From assembly GCF_000383915.1 (NCBI RefSeq), contig NZ_KB912942.1, positions 4,741,039-4,805,038 on the forward strand: a stretch of 64,000 bases of DNA. The letters are read 5' to 3'. This stretch comes from Amycolatopsis benzoatilytica AK 16/65. Its GTDB lineage: Bacteria; Actinomycetota; Actinomycetes; Mycobacteriales; Pseudonocardiaceae. Every line of letters begins with the position of its first letter. Position 1 is the stretch's first letter. Shown here one piece after another: positions 44,854-53,615 of this stretch. The notes under the pieces are model-generated. The model saw only the letters and a list, made by a program, of their open reading frames with translations. It did not search any database and was not told the origin of the DNA. The position numbers and the translations under genes are program-made.

Positions 44854-45657
44854 ATGGCAACTTTCACTCCCGCCGACATCCGGATCGCGGTCGACGAGCG
44901 CGTGCTGCCGGGCACGTCCGAGTACGCCCAGGACAAGATCGGGAACCTGCTTCGCCTGGCGCATCGCCCGGTGCTGTCCGCGCGGGTCAGAGTGACCCGG
45001 CACGGCGACCCGGCGGTGCCTCGCCCGGTGGTCGCCCAGGCGAACATCGACGTCAACGGGCGGCTGGTGCGCGCTCAAGCCGAAGGCGAGAACGCACGGG
45101 AGGCCGTCGACCGGCTCGAGGAACGGCTGCGGCACCGCCTGGAACGGATCGCCCAGCACTGGGAGGCCCGGCGCGGCGGGCAGCCCTCGGCGGAACCGCA
45201 CGAGTGGCGGCACGAATCCGAGCCTGCCCACCGGCCGCACTGGTATCCGCGGCTGGAAGGCGAACGAGAGATCGTGCGGCACAAGTCCTACACCCCGGTG
45301 CATTGCACGATCGACGACGCCGCCCGCGACATGGGGCTGCTGGACTACGACTTCCACCTGTTCACCGAGTCCGGCACCGGCCGGGACAGCGTGCTCTACC
45401 GCGCCGGCGACACCGGCTACCGGCTCGCGCAACTGACCCCGCCCGGAGCGCACGAACTTGCCCCGTTCCAGCTTCCCGTCACCATCAGCGAACAGCCGGC
45501 CCCGCTGCTGTCGACCGACGAAGCGGTCACCCGGCTCGGCCTGCTGGACCTGCCGTTCCTGTTCTTCCTCGACTCGGACCGGGGTCGCGGAGCGGTGCTC
45601 TATCACCGTTACGACGGGCATTACGGGCTCATCACGCCGGGTCCCGAAGAACCGTGA
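44854..45657 (+). CDS. Ribosome-hibernation-type protein with S30EA C-terminal domains
   Basis: This 267-residue protein has an N-terminal RaiA/HPF-like domain (DIRIAVDERVLPGTSEYAQDKI; VVAQANIDVNGRLVRAQAEG). Two copies of the sigma-54-modulation/S30EA C-terminal domain follow: IVRHKSYTPVHCTIDDAARDMGLLDYDFHLFTES, in about two parts, and PLLSTDEAVTRLGLLDLPFLFFLDS. Proteins of this design belong to dormancy regulons in mycobacteria and related genera and bind idle ribosomes. GGGAG lies close to the ATG. It is probably stress- or hypoxia-induced (inference from family). Confidence 0.85.
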   Translation: MATFTPADIRIAVDERVLPGTSEYAQDKIGNLLRLAHRPVLSARVRVTRHGDPAVPRPVVAQANIDVNGRLVRAQAEGENAREAVDRLEERLRHRLERIAQHWEARRGGQPSAEPHEWRHESEPAHRPHWYPRLEGEREIVRHKSYTPVHCTIDDAARDMGLLDYDFHLFTESGTGRDSVLYRAGDTGYRLAQLTPPGAHELAPFQLPVTISEQPAPLLSTDEAVTRLGLLDLPFLFFLDSDRGRGAVLYHRYDGHYGLITPGPEEP

Positions 45658-46041
45658 CCGACGGCCGTCGCACCGCGCGCCGGCCCGCGGATCGCGGGCC
45701 GGGCACGAAAAAGGGCCCACCCGAGGGCGGATTCCCCGTCTTGCGACGATGGGTCAATCCAGGCTCGAGAGCCTCGGCAACCAATCCAGTACCTCGGGCG
45801 GGTCACCGGGTTTCCCCGGCGATATCAGCGTCGCGCGAACCGCGCGCGCTGTCAGGGGTCGAAAGTCCTCGATTCCTGCCCGCGGGCGCCGGACAGCCCG
45901 GCGTCCTCGCCGAGCAGGACCAACGTCCGTCCGCTGCTTGCTTGCTCCTGGCAACGCGGGACTTTCGCCTCTGTCGGCACCGGCCGGCAGGCGCGGACGG
46001 TTCGGGAGTCCGCACCACCAACGCACGCGAAGGGAGCCGAC
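45658..46041. other. Intergenic stretch with one strong hairpin
   Basis: There is no supported gene. A 10-base-pair hairpin at 45680-45702 follows the hibernation-type gene. The rest shows no repeat or operator I can define; it must contain the promoter of the gene at 46042. Confidence 0.5.
45680..45702. terminator. Hairpin after the hibernation-type gene
   Basis: CCGGCCCGCG (45680-45689) pairs perfectly with CGCGGGCCGG (45693-45702) around a three-base loop. It is followed by A-rich, not T-rich, sequence on the plus strand, so it would be an I-shaped actinomycete terminator. Confidence 0.5.
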
Positions 46042-47133
46042 ATGGACTCGTTCTCCCAGCAGGACCTTGACACGCTGCTCCAGCAGCAGGGATCACCGTC
46101 GGTATCGCTGTACCTGCCCACTCACCGGACCGATCCGGAGACACAGCAGGACTCCCTCGAGCTGAGCAACGCGATCCGCCGCGCCCAGGCCGAGCTGTTG
46201 CGAGCGGGGGTGCGGCGGCCGGCGGCACAGGACATCCTCCAGCCCGCGCACGTTCTCGTCGAGGACGAGCGCTTCTGGCGGGACCGTCGCGACGGGCTCG
46301 CTGTGTTTCTCCGTGCCGGCTGGTGGCGTGCGTACCGGGTGCGGCTGTCCTTCCCCGGGCTGGTCGTGGTCGCCGACCGGTTCCACGTGTATCCGCTGCT
46401 CCCTCTGCTCAGCGGGGACGCCAGCTTCTTCGTGCTCGCCCTGAGCGAGAACGAAGCACATCTCTATCGGGGCTGCCGGTCCGGCATGGACGAGGTCGAG
46501 GTGCCCGGCCTGCCGGAAGGCGTCGCGGACGCGCTGCGTTACGACGACACGGTGCAGCAGCGAGGTCAGCACCTGGGCGGCAAGGTCGGGGCCAAAGCGG
46601 GCGCGGTGATGCACGGGAAAGGAATCGGCGGCGAACTTCAGAAGGAACGGCTCGACCGGTACCTGCAGGCGGTGAGCCACGCCGTCGACGCGGTCCTGGC
46701 ACAGCAGAACTGCCCGCTCGTGCTGGCCGGGGTCGGGCACATCCGCGCGGCGTACCGCGAGATCACCCGCTATTCGCACGTTCTGGAGGCCGGGATCGCC
46801 GGCAGTCCGGACCGCGTGCCGCCGGCGCAGTTGCACCCGCACGCGTGGACGCTGGCCGAGCCGGTCGCCAACCGCGGCCGGGACGACGCCGCCGCTCGCT
46901 ACGCGAAACTCGCCGGTACCGGCCTGGCATCCGATGACGTCCGCGATGTCGTCGCAGCCGCCGAAGCCGGCCGCGTCGAAGCCCTGTTCGTGCCCGACAC
47001 GCCGCCCGGTCCCGACGGCGACGGGCTCGAATCCGCCGCGGTCCGCACCCTCCGGACCGACGGAACCGTCTACGCGGTCCCCTCCGCGGACATCCCCGGC
47101 CACGGACCGGTCGCCGCGGTGTTCCGCTACTGA
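46042..47133 (+). CDS. Bacterial archaeo-eukaryotic release-factor-like protein (baeRF3 type)
   Basis: This 363-residue soluble protein has the start SVSLYLPTHRTDPETQQDSLELSNAI, a middle domain VLALSENEAHLYRGCRSGM, and a C-terminal VLAGVGHIRAAYREITRYSHV/EALFVPDTPPG, as in the bacterial eRF1-like family (baeRF). These proteins are thought to act on the ribosome or stalled peptidyl-tRNA and occur near ribosome-hibernation genes. AAGGGAG lies five bases before the ATG. Pairing with the S30EA protein just upstream supports a joint ribosome-stress role. Confidence 0.8.
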   Translation: MDSFSQQDLDTLLQQQGSPSVSLYLPTHRTDPETQQDSLELSNAIRRAQAELLRAGVRRPAAQDILQPAHVLVEDERFWRDRRDGLAVFLRAGWWRAYRVRLSFPGLVVVADRFHVYPLLPLLSGDASFFVLALSENEAHLYRGCRSGMDEVEVPGLPEGVADALRYDDTVQQRGQHLGGKVGAKAGAVMHGKGIGGELQKERLDRYLQAVSHAVDAVLAQQNCPLVLAGVGHIRAAYREITRYSHVLEAGIAGSPDRVPPAQLHPHAWTLAEPVANRGRDDAAARYAKLAGTGLASDDVRDVVAAAEAGRVEALFVPDTPPGPDGDGLESAAVRTLRTDGTVYAVPSADIPGHGPVAAVFRY

Positions 47134-47177
47134 GCGGGCGCATTGCCGCCCCGCCCTCGGCCCGGCGTTCCACAAAG

Positions 47178-47222
47178 GTGTGTCACACACTAGTTGTGTT
47201 ACACAATAATTGTGTGACACAC
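47178..47222. promoter_or_regulatory. Three phased MarR-type operators
   Basis: Three 13-base pseudopalindromes lie at 47178-47190 (GTGTGTCACACAC), 47194-47206 (TTGTGTTACACAA) and 47210-47222 (TTGTGTGACACAC). Their centres (47184, 47200, 47216) are exactly 16 bases apart. They occupy the promoter of the MarR-type gene at 47269 and are probably bound by it. Confidence 0.8.
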
Positions 47223-47268
47223 TAATGCTGGCTGAGCTGACCACGGCAACGTCGAGGGAGGGGAACCG

Positions 47269-47766
47269 ATGGGGCGTACCACCCGCCGCGAGGCGGAGGC
47301 CCGGGTACTGGCCGCGCTGCCGAGCTGGGTCAACGCCATCTCGCAGCTCAACCGGCTGGTCGCCGAGCGGATCGGGGTCGCCGCCAGCGACCTGGACTGC
47401 CTGCACGCGTTGAACCGGGGCGGTCCCGCCACCGCGGCCGAACTGGTCGGGCAGATCGGCCTGACGCCGGGGTCGGTGTCCCGGATGATCGATCGGCTCG
47501 ACGCCGCCGGCTGCATCAAGCGGACCGCCGATCCGCGGGACCGGCGGCGGGTGCTGATCGAACCGACCGCCGACGGACTGGCCCGCATCGCGGCCTACTA
47601 CGACGGGCTCACCGCCCGCACCCGCGACGACCTCACGATCTTCCGCTTGGACGAACTGGAGTCACTGCTGCGATTCATCGAACGCTCCCAGCGCAGCGCG
47701 GGCGACGAGCTCGCCCGGCTGCGCCACGACCACGACAGTTCCGGTTCGCCCAGGACAGGCACATGA
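47269..47766 (+). CDS. MarR-family regulator
   Basis: This 165-residue winged-helix protein has LNRGGPATAAELVGQIGLTPGSVSRMIDRLDAAGCIKRTADPRDRRRVLI, the recognition helix and wing of MarR proteins. GGGAGGGG precedes the ATG. Its stop overlaps the start of the PEBP gene (ATGA), so the two are co-translated. Three phased palindromes upstream point to tight autoregulation, relieved by a small ligand or oxidation (inference). Confidence 0.93.
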   Translation: MGRTTRREAEARVLAALPSWVNAISQLNRLVAERIGVAASDLDCLHALNRGGPATAAELVGQIGLTPGSVSRMIDRLDAAGCIKRTADPRDRRRVLIEPTADGLARIAAYYDGLTARTRDDLTIFRLDELESLLRFIERSQRSAGDELARLRHDHDSSGSPRTGT

Positions 47767-48326
47767 CGGCGCACGACTCCGCGCGGCAGACCGGGCAAGC
47801 CGGTCTCGCCTGGAACTCGGCGAAACTGGCCAGCGCACGGACACTGACACTGAACAGTCCGGACTTCGCCGGCGAGGGCGCGATCCCGGCCGTGCACGCC
47901 TCGGTGCGAGCCGGCGGCCGGAACCTGTCCCCCGCGTTGACTTGGTCCCCGGCACCAGCGGACACCGCACAGCTGCTGCTGGTCATCGAAGACCCGGACG
48001 CGCCCATGCCCACGCCGTTCGTGCACTGCGTGGCTTTGCTCGACGCCGCGGTGACCGGTCTGGCGGCGGGAGCGCTCGACGCCGACAACCCCGCTGGGGG
48101 CGTGCACATCCTGCGTTCCAGCCGCGGCCGTGGCTATTTCGGACCCGAGCCGCCGAAGAGCCACGGCCCGCATCGGTACGTGTTCCAGCTCTTCGCCCTG
48201 GCGACACCGGTCGCCTTGGGACAGAGCGCCGCCGCACTGGACGCCGCCAAGCCGCGCGACGTGCTGGCCGCCGCGGGCAACGTCCTGGCTCGCGGTCGGA
48301 TCGACGGTTTCTACCAGCGCGGCTGA
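47763..48326 (+). CDS. PEBP / Raf-kinase-inhibitor-like protein (YbhB/YbcL family)
   Basis: This 187-residue protein has NLSPALTWSPAP, IEDPDAPMPTPFVHCVALL and YFGPEPPKSHGPHRYVFQLFAL, the anion-binding pocket motifs of the PEBP fold. Cys stands where Trp usually follows FxH. No signal peptide is visible. It is translationally coupled to the MarR gene, which probably controls it. The cellular role of bacterial PEBPs is poorly known; the ligand is not predictable here. Confidence 0.9.
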   Translation: MTAHDSARQTGQAGLAWNSAKLASARTLTLNSPDFAGEGAIPAVHASVRAGGRNLSPALTWSPAPADTAQLLLVIEDPDAPMPTPFVHCVALLDAAVTGLAAGALDADNPAGGVHILRSSRGRGYFGPEPPKSHGPHRYVFQLFALATPVALGQSAAALDAAKPRDVLAAAGNVLARGRIDGFYQRG

Positions 48327-48349
48327 CTCCCGCTTCCGCGCCAAGGCCG

Positions 48350-48394
48350 TGAAGGGAACATTGAGGGACTCTGAGTCCCTCAATGTTCCCTTCA
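48350..48394. repeat. Dispersed palindrome, copy 4 (variant)
   Basis: The 21-base arms 48350-48370 and 48374-48394 pair perfectly around a three-base loop. The outer part keeps TGAAGGG but the centre reads AACATT instead of GCCCCTT. The loop side GGGACTCTGAGTCCC corresponds to GGGAATCCAAGTCCC of the other copies. Confidence 0.88.
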
Positions 48395-48584
48395 CAGACG
48401 CCGAGTGCCGCGAGCGGCCCCTCACGGACTTCCGCATCGCGTAGCCGCTACGTCCGCGCACCCGCTTCGTCCGGTTTCCCCCGTCGCGACGGCCTTCGCC
48501 CGAGCAAGATCCGCTGGTCCGCGGAGGAAGGACCGCCTGTTCACTTGCTTGGAACAGTTGTGCAACGAAGGGTTGACCTGGCCG

Positions 48585-48600
48585 ATGTTATCGCTAACAT
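48585..48600. promoter_or_regulatory. LacI operator at the ara regulator promoter
   Basis: ATGTTATCGCTAACAT is a 16-base palindrome that shares TGTTA...TAACA with the site at 49704. A possible -35 TTGACC (48573) lies 16 bases before TAACAT (48595), so the operator would cover the -10 region of the regulator gene. Confidence 0.75.
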
Positions 48601-48642
48601 AGCCGTACTCCCCACCCCGGAACACCGCGAGGAGGCACCTGG

Positions 48643-49659
48643 ATGCCCACCGATGCAGCCTCGGGCAAACGTCAGCCCGGACTGGCCGAAGTCGCCGCGC
48701 TGGCCGGTGTTTCGCACATGACGGTCTCCCGCGTCGTGAACGGCGCCGGCGCCGTCCGCGCCGAAACGCGGGCTCGCGTGCTGGCCGCGGTGGACCAGTT
48801 GGGATATCAGCCGAACTCCGCCGCGCGGACGCTGGCGACCGGACGGTCGAACACGCTCGGCGTCGTCGCCCTCGAATCCAATTTGTACGGTCCGGCGAGC
48901 ACCCTGTACGGGATCGAGCACGCCGCCCGTGAAGAGGGCTACGGCATCACGATCTCCAGCGTCAGCCGGCCGCGCCGGTCGTCGATCGCGGAGGCGGTGG
49001 ACAACCTGCGCCGCCAGGCGGTCGGCGGGATCGTCGTGATCGCGCCGCATGTCAGCGCGGGCGCGGCGCTGCGGCAGGCGCCCGCGGACGTGCCGATGGT
49101 GGCGGTCGGCGGCGGAAAGTCGTCGCCGGTGCCGGTGATCTCGGTCGACCAGCACGACGGGGCCCGCCGGGTCACCGAGCACCTGCTGTCGCTCGGCCAC
49201 GAGACGGTGTGGCACGTCGCCGGACCGGAAGACTGGCTGGAATCGCTGGAGCGGGAACGCGGCTGGCGGGAAACCCTCGAACGGCGCGGCGCGCGGGTAC
49301 CGCCGCCGCTGCGCGGGGACTGGAGTCCGCGCTCGGGTTACGAGGCGGGGCGGCGGCTGGTCGAGGAAGCGGACCTGGACGCGGTGTTCGTCGCGAACGA
49401 CCAGATGGCGCTGGGCGTGCTGCGCGCGTTCGCCGAAGCCGGGATCTCCGTGCCCGGCCAGGTGCGCGTCGCCGGTTTCGACGACGTGCCCGAGGCGGCC
49501 TACTTCAGCCCGCCGCTCACCACTGTCCGGCAGGACTTCATCGAGGTGGGCAGGCGGACCTTCCGCCTGCTCGTCGAACGCATGGAGGGCGGAGCCCCGG
49601 ACATCCGCCATTTCGTAGCCCCCGACCTGATCGTCCGGGACAGCACCGGGCCCCGGTAA
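48643..49659 (+). CDS. LacI-family regulator of the L-arabinose genes
   Basis: This 338-residue protein has the HTH GLAEVAALAGVSHMTVSRVVNG, the hinge GYQPNSAARTLATGR and a sugar-binding sensor domain ending GFDDVPEAAYFSPPLTTVRQ. The ATG at 48643 fits GAGGAGG upstream. A matching operator precedes its own gene and another precedes araB, so it probably represses both in the absence of L-arabinose. It is related to, but distinct from, the LacI protein at 43521. Confidence 0.93.
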   Translation: MPTDAASGKRQPGLAEVAALAGVSHMTVSRVVNGAGAVRAETRARVLAAVDQLGYQPNSAARTLATGRSNTLGVVALESNLYGPASTLYGIEHAAREEGYGITISSVSRPRRSSIAEAVDNLRRQAVGGIVVIAPHVSAGAALRQAPADVPMVAVGGGKSSPVPVISVDQHDGARRVTEHLLSLGHETVWHVAGPEDWLESLERERGWRETLERRGARVPPPLRGDWSPRSGYEAGRRLVEEADLDAVFVANDQMALGVLRAFAEAGISVPGQVRVAGFDDVPEAAYFSPPLTTVRQDFIEVGRRTFRLLVERMEGGAPDIRHFVAPDLIVRDSTGPR

Positions 49660-49703
49660 ACCCGGCCTCGCGACCGTTCCCTCGGCATCCGCCAGCTATC
49701 GAT

Positions 49704-49717
49704 TGTTAGCGCTAACA
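49704..49717. promoter_or_regulatory. LacI operator upstream of araB
   Basis: TGTTAGCGCTAACA is a perfect 14-base palindrome, 23 bases before the araB start. It matches the site before the LacI gene at 48643 at 13 of 14 positions. Confidence 0.82.
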
Positions 49718-49740
49718 GAAGCAGGAAGGCACGACCTCCA

Positions 49741-51402
49741 GTGGCAGCAGATCCTCTTGTCGTCGGTGTCGACTTCGGCACCCTGTCCGGCCGCGCGGTG
49801 GTGGTCCGCGTCCGCGACGGGGCCGAACTGGGCACCGCGGTCTCGGAATACCGGCACGGCGTCGTGGACGACCGGCTGCCCGGGACCGCCGCGGAACTGC
49901 CGCCGGGCTGGGCGCTGCAGGTTCCGTCGGACTACCTGGACGTCCTGCGCACCGCGGTCCCGGCCGCGCTGGCCGAAGCGGGCGCGGATCCGCGCGACGT
50001 GATCGGGATCGGCACGGATTTCACTGCCTGCACGATGATCCCGGCCACCGCGGACGGCACGCCGTTGTGCGAACTGCCGGAGTTCGCCGGCGATCCGCAC
50101 GCATACGTGAAGCTGTGGCGCCACCACGCCGCGCAGCCGCAAGCCGACCGGATCAACGAGCTGGCCCGCGAGCGCAGCGAGCCGTGGCTGGCCCGGTACG
50201 GCGGGCTGATCTCGTCCGAATGGGAGTTCGCCAAGGCACTGCAGGTGTTCGAGGAGGCACCCCAGGTTTACCGCGCGATGCGGCACTGGGTCGAAGCCGC
50301 GGACTGGATCGTCTGGCAGCTCACCGGAACCTACGTGCGCAACGCCTGCACAGCCGGCTACAAGGGGATTTATCAGGACGGCCGCTACCCGGACCGCGAT
50401 TTCCTCGGCCGGCTGGCCCCCGGATTTGAGTTCTTTGTGGACGAAAAGCTGGAGCACGAGATCGGGCAGCTGGGCGCGCTCGCCGGGAAACTCAGCCCGG
50501 AAGCGGCGGCGCTGACCGGGCTCCCCGCCGGGATCGCGGTCGCGGTCGGCAATGTCGACGCGCACGTCACCGCGCCCGCGGCGCAGGCGGTCGAGCCGGG
50601 CCAGATGGTCGCGATCATGGGCACTTCCACCTGTCACGTGATGAACGGCGCCGAGCTGCGCGAAGTGCCCGGCATGTGCGGAGTGGTCGACGGCGGCATC
50701 GTTCCCGGGCTCTGGGGCTACGAAGCGGGCCAGAGCGGCGTCGGCGACATCTTCGGCTGGTTCGTCGATCAGTGCGTCCCGGCTTCCTACGCCGCCGAAT
50801 CCGGCCAGAGCATGCACGACCACCTCACCGAACTGGCGTCCCGGCAGGAAATCGGCGAGCACGGGCTGATCGCGCTCGACTGGCACAGCGGCAACCGCTC
50901 GACCCTGGTCGACCACGAGCTGTCCGGGCTGATCGTCGGGCAGACCCTGGGCACCCGGCCCGAGCACACCTACCGCGCGCTGCTGGAAGCCACCGCGTTC
51001 GGCACCCGGAAGATCATCGAGACCTTCCGTGCCGCCGGAGTGCCGGTCACCGAGCTGATCATCGCCGGCGGGCTGGCGAAGAACCCGCTGCTGATGCAGA
51101 TCTATGCCGATGTGACCGGGCTTCCGCTGTCCGTGATCGGTTCCGCGCAGGGCCCCGCGCTCGGCTCCGCGATCCACGCCGCGGTCGCCGCCGGGGCTTA
51201 TCCGGACGTGCGCGCGGCCGCCGCCGCGATGGGTTCGGTCCAGCGCGCGGTGCACCAGCCGGTGCCCGCCAACGCGGCCGCCTACGACGAGCTCTACGCC
51301 GAGTACACGACCTTGCACGACTACTTCGGCCGCGGCGGCAACGACGTGATGCACCGCCTCGCCGCGCGCCGCCGCGAACTCGCGAAAGGACAGGACCGAT
51401 GA
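49741..51402 (+). CDS. araB: Ribulokinase
   Basis: This 553-residue FGGY-family carbohydrate kinase has the nucleotide-binding start VVGVDFGTLSGRAVVV, the AraB-specific TDFTACTMIP, the central LPAGIAVAVGNVDAH and the C-terminal ELIIAGGLAKNPLLMQIYADV. It phosphorylates L-ribulose. It is the first gene of araB-araD-araA-chvE-gguA-gguB. It starts at a GTG after GCAGGAAGG, and its end overlaps the araD start. Confidence 0.96.
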   Translation: MAADPLVVGVDFGTLSGRAVVVRVRDGAELGTAVSEYRHGVVDDRLPGTAAELPPGWALQVPSDYLDVLRTAVPAALAEAGADPRDVIGIGTDFTACTMIPATADGTPLCELPEFAGDPHAYVKLWRHHAAQPQADRINELARERSEPWLARYGGLISSEWEFAKALQVFEEAPQVYRAMRHWVEAADWIVWQLTGTYVRNACTAGYKGIYQDGRYPDRDFLGRLAPGFEFFVDEKLEHEIGQLGALAGKLSPEAAALTGLPAGIAVAVGNVDAHVTAPAAQAVEPGQMVAIMGTSTCHVMNGAELREVPGMCGVVDGGIVPGLWGYEAGQSGVGDIFGWFVDQCVPASYAAESGQSMHDHLTELASRQEIGEHGLIALDWHSGNRSTLVDHELSGLIVGQTLGTRPEHTYRALLEATAFGTRKIIETFRAAGVPVTELIIAGGLAKNPLLMQIYADVTGLPLSVIGSAQGPALGSAIHAAVAAGAYPDVRAAAAAMGSVQRAVHQPVPANAAAYDELYAEYTTLHDYFGRGGNDVMHRLAARRRELAKGQDR

Positions 51403-52076
51403 CCCTGACCGCCCAGGCGCGCGGGACGATCGCCGAACTGCGGGAGACCGTCGCCCTGCTGCACCGCGAGCTGACCCGCAACGAGCTGGTCATCTGGACC
51501 GCGGGCAACGTGTCGGCCCGGGTGCCCGGCGAGGACCTGATGGTGATCAAGCCGTCCGGCGTCTCCTACGACGACCTGACCGCGGACACGATGGTCGTGA
51601 CCGACCTGCACGGAAACCTGGTGCACGGCGAACTCGCGCCGTCCTCGGACACCGCCGCGCACGCCTACGTCTACCGGCACCTGCCCGAGGTGGGCGGAGT
51701 CGTGCACACGCATTCGACCTACGCCACCGCCTGGGCCGCCCGCGGCGAGCCCATCCCGTGCGTGCTGACGATGATCGCGGACGAGTTCGGCGGGGAGATC
51801 CCGGTCGGCCCGTTCGCGCTGATCGGCGACGACTCGATCGGCCGCGGCATCGTGGATACCCTGCGCGCCACCCGCTCCCCCGCCGTGCTGATGCGCAACC
51901 ACGGCCCGTTCACCGTCGGCCGCACCGCACGGGACGCGGTGAAAGCCGCGGTGATGGTCGAGGACGTCGCGCGCACTGTCCACATCGCACACCAGCTCGG
52001 CACGCCGGCCCCGCTGTCGGACGACGACGTCGACCGGCTGCACGCGCGCTACCAGAACGTCTACGGACAGCACTGA
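51399..52076 (+). CDS. araD: L-ribulose-5-phosphate 4-epimerase
   Basis: This 225-residue class II aldolase/epimerase has the phosphate-binding [11 protein letters not shown], the [12 protein letters not shown] block, metal ligands in [16 protein letters not shown] and the late His in [10 protein letters not shown]. It converts L-ribulose 5-phosphate to D-xylulose 5-phosphate. Its ATG overlaps the araB stop (ATGA). The length is normal for AraD. Confidence 0.94.
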   Translation: MTLTAQARGTIAELRETVALLHRELTRNELVIWTAGNVSARVPGEDLMVIKPSGVSYDDLTADTMVVTDLHGNLVHGELAPSSDTAAHAYVYRHLPEVGGVVHTHSTYATAWAARGEPIPCVLTMIADEFGGEIPVGPFALIGDDSIGRGIVDTLRATRSPAVLMRNHGPFTVGRTARDAVKAAVMVEDVARTVHIAHQLGTPAPLSDDDVDRLHARYQNVYGQH

Positions 52077-52101
52077 ACTCGTGACACTGCAAGGAGAACA
52101 G

Positions 52102-53598
52102 ATGACCAAGCCGCAGGTGTGGTTCCTCACCGGCAGCCAGGCGCTCTACGGCGAGGAGACCCTGGACCAGGTCGCCGGGCAGTCGCTGCGGATCCAGCAG
52201 CTGCTCGCCGGCTCCGGCGAGCTGCCCTGCGAGCTGGTCGGGAAGCCGGTGCTGACCGAGTCCGCCGGGATCCGCCGGGTCCTGCGGGAGGCCGACGCGG
52301 ACCCCGGGTGTGTCGGCGTGATCGCCTGGATGCACACCTTCAGCCCGGCCAAGATGTGGATCACCGGCCTGGACGCGCTGCGCAAACCGTTGCTGCACTT
52401 GCACACCCAGCTCGACAGCGCACTGCCGTGGGCCAGTCTCGACATGGACTACATGAACCTGAACCAGGCCGCGCACGGCGACCGGGAGTTCGGCTTCATC
52501 CAGACCCGGCTCGGCGTCCCGCGCAAGACCGTCGCCGGACACGCGGCCGACCCGGCGGTGGTCGCGCGCATCGACGCGTGGGCGCGGGCCGCGATCGGCG
52601 CGGCGCATCTGCGCACGACGAAACTGGCCCGGTTCGGCGACAACATGCGCGACGTCGCGGTCACCGAAGGCGACAAGGTCGAAGCGGAACTCCAGTTCGG
52701 CGTTTCGGTGAACACCTACGGCGTCACCGAACTCGTGGAGCGCGTCGACGCCGCGTCTCCCGCGGACGTGGACATGCTGGTCGCGCAGTACGCCGACGAA
52801 TACCGGCTCGACCCGGCGCTGGCTCGCGACGGGGAACGGCACGCGTCGCTGCGCTACGCCGCGCAGATCGAACTCGGTTTGCGGTCCTTCCTGACCGAAG
52901 GCGGCTTCGGCGCGTTCACCACGAACTTCGAGGACCTCGGCGGGCTGCGCCAGCTGCCCGGACTGGCCGTGCAGCGGCTGATGGCCGACGGCTACGGCTT
53001 CGGCGGCGAGGGCGACTGGAAGACCTCGGCGCTGCTCGCCGCGGTCAAGGCGATGGGCCGGGGCTCGGACCGCGGAACGTCCTTCATGGAGGACTACACC
53101 TACCATTTCGGGCCGGGCGAACCGAAAATCCTCGGCGCGCACATGCTGGAAGTGTGCCCGAGCATCGCGGCCGGGACACCGTCCTGCGAGATCCACCCGC
53201 TCGGCATCGGCGGCCGCGAGGACCCGGTCCGGCTCGTCTTCGACGCCAAGCCCGGTCCCGGCGCGGTGCTCGGGCTCGCCGACCTCGGCGACCGGTTCCG
53301 GCTGGTGGCCAACGAGATCGAGGTCGTCCCGCCGGACGAGCCGCTGCCGAACCTGCCGGTCGCGCGCGCGGTCTGGAAGCCCCAACCGTCGCTCACCGCG
53401 TCCGCCGAAGCGTGGATCACCGCGGGCGGACCGCACCACACCGTGCTGACCCAGGCGGTCGGCACCGAAACCGTCCGGGACTTCGCCCGGATGCTCGGCG
53501 TCGAGCTCCTGGTCGTCGACAACTCGACCACCGCCGCGGACTTCGCGGACCGCATTCGCTGGAACCAGGCCTACTACCGGCTCGCCCAGGGCTTCTAG
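52102..53598 (+). CDS. araA: L-arabinose isomerase
   Basis: This 498-residue protein begins [19 protein letters not shown]. The Mn-binding residues of AraA are present in [35 protein letters not shown] and [10 protein letters not shown]. It isomerises L-arabinose to L-ribulose. AAGGAGAACAG lies before the ATG at 52102; the longer frame from 52081 is less likely. Confidence 0.97.
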   Translation: MTKPQVWFLTGSQALYGEETLDQVAGQSLRIQQLLAGSGELPCELVGKPVLTESAGIRRVLREADADPGCVGVIAWMHTFSPAKMWITGLDALRKPLLHLHTQLDSALPWASLDMDYMNLNQAAHGDREFGFIQTRLGVPRKTVAGHAADPAVVARIDAWARAAIGAAHLRTTKLARFGDNMRDVAVTEGDKVEAELQFGVSVNTYGVTELVERVDAASPADVDMLVAQYADEYRLDPALARDGERHASLRYAAQIELGLRSFLTEGGFGAFTTNFEDLGGLRQLPGLAVQRLMADGYGFGGEGDWKTSALLAAVKAMGRGSDRGTSFMEDYTYHFGPGEPKILGAHMLEVCPSIAAGTPSCEIHPLGIGGREDPVRLVFDAKPGPGAVLGLADLGDRFRLVANEIEVVPPDEPLPNLPVARAVWKPQPSLTASAEAWITAGGPHHTVLTQAVGTETVRDFARMLGVELLVVDNSTTAADFADRIRWNQAYYRLAQGF

Positions 53599-53615
53599 GA
53601 AAAGGAGAACGAACA

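Larger units (their letters stand above)
48327..48642. other. Intergenic region with palindrome and LacI promoter
   Basis: No gene is supported. It contains palindrome copy 4 (48350-48394) and, further right, the promoter and operator of the second LacI-type gene (48573-48600). Confidence 0.6.
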
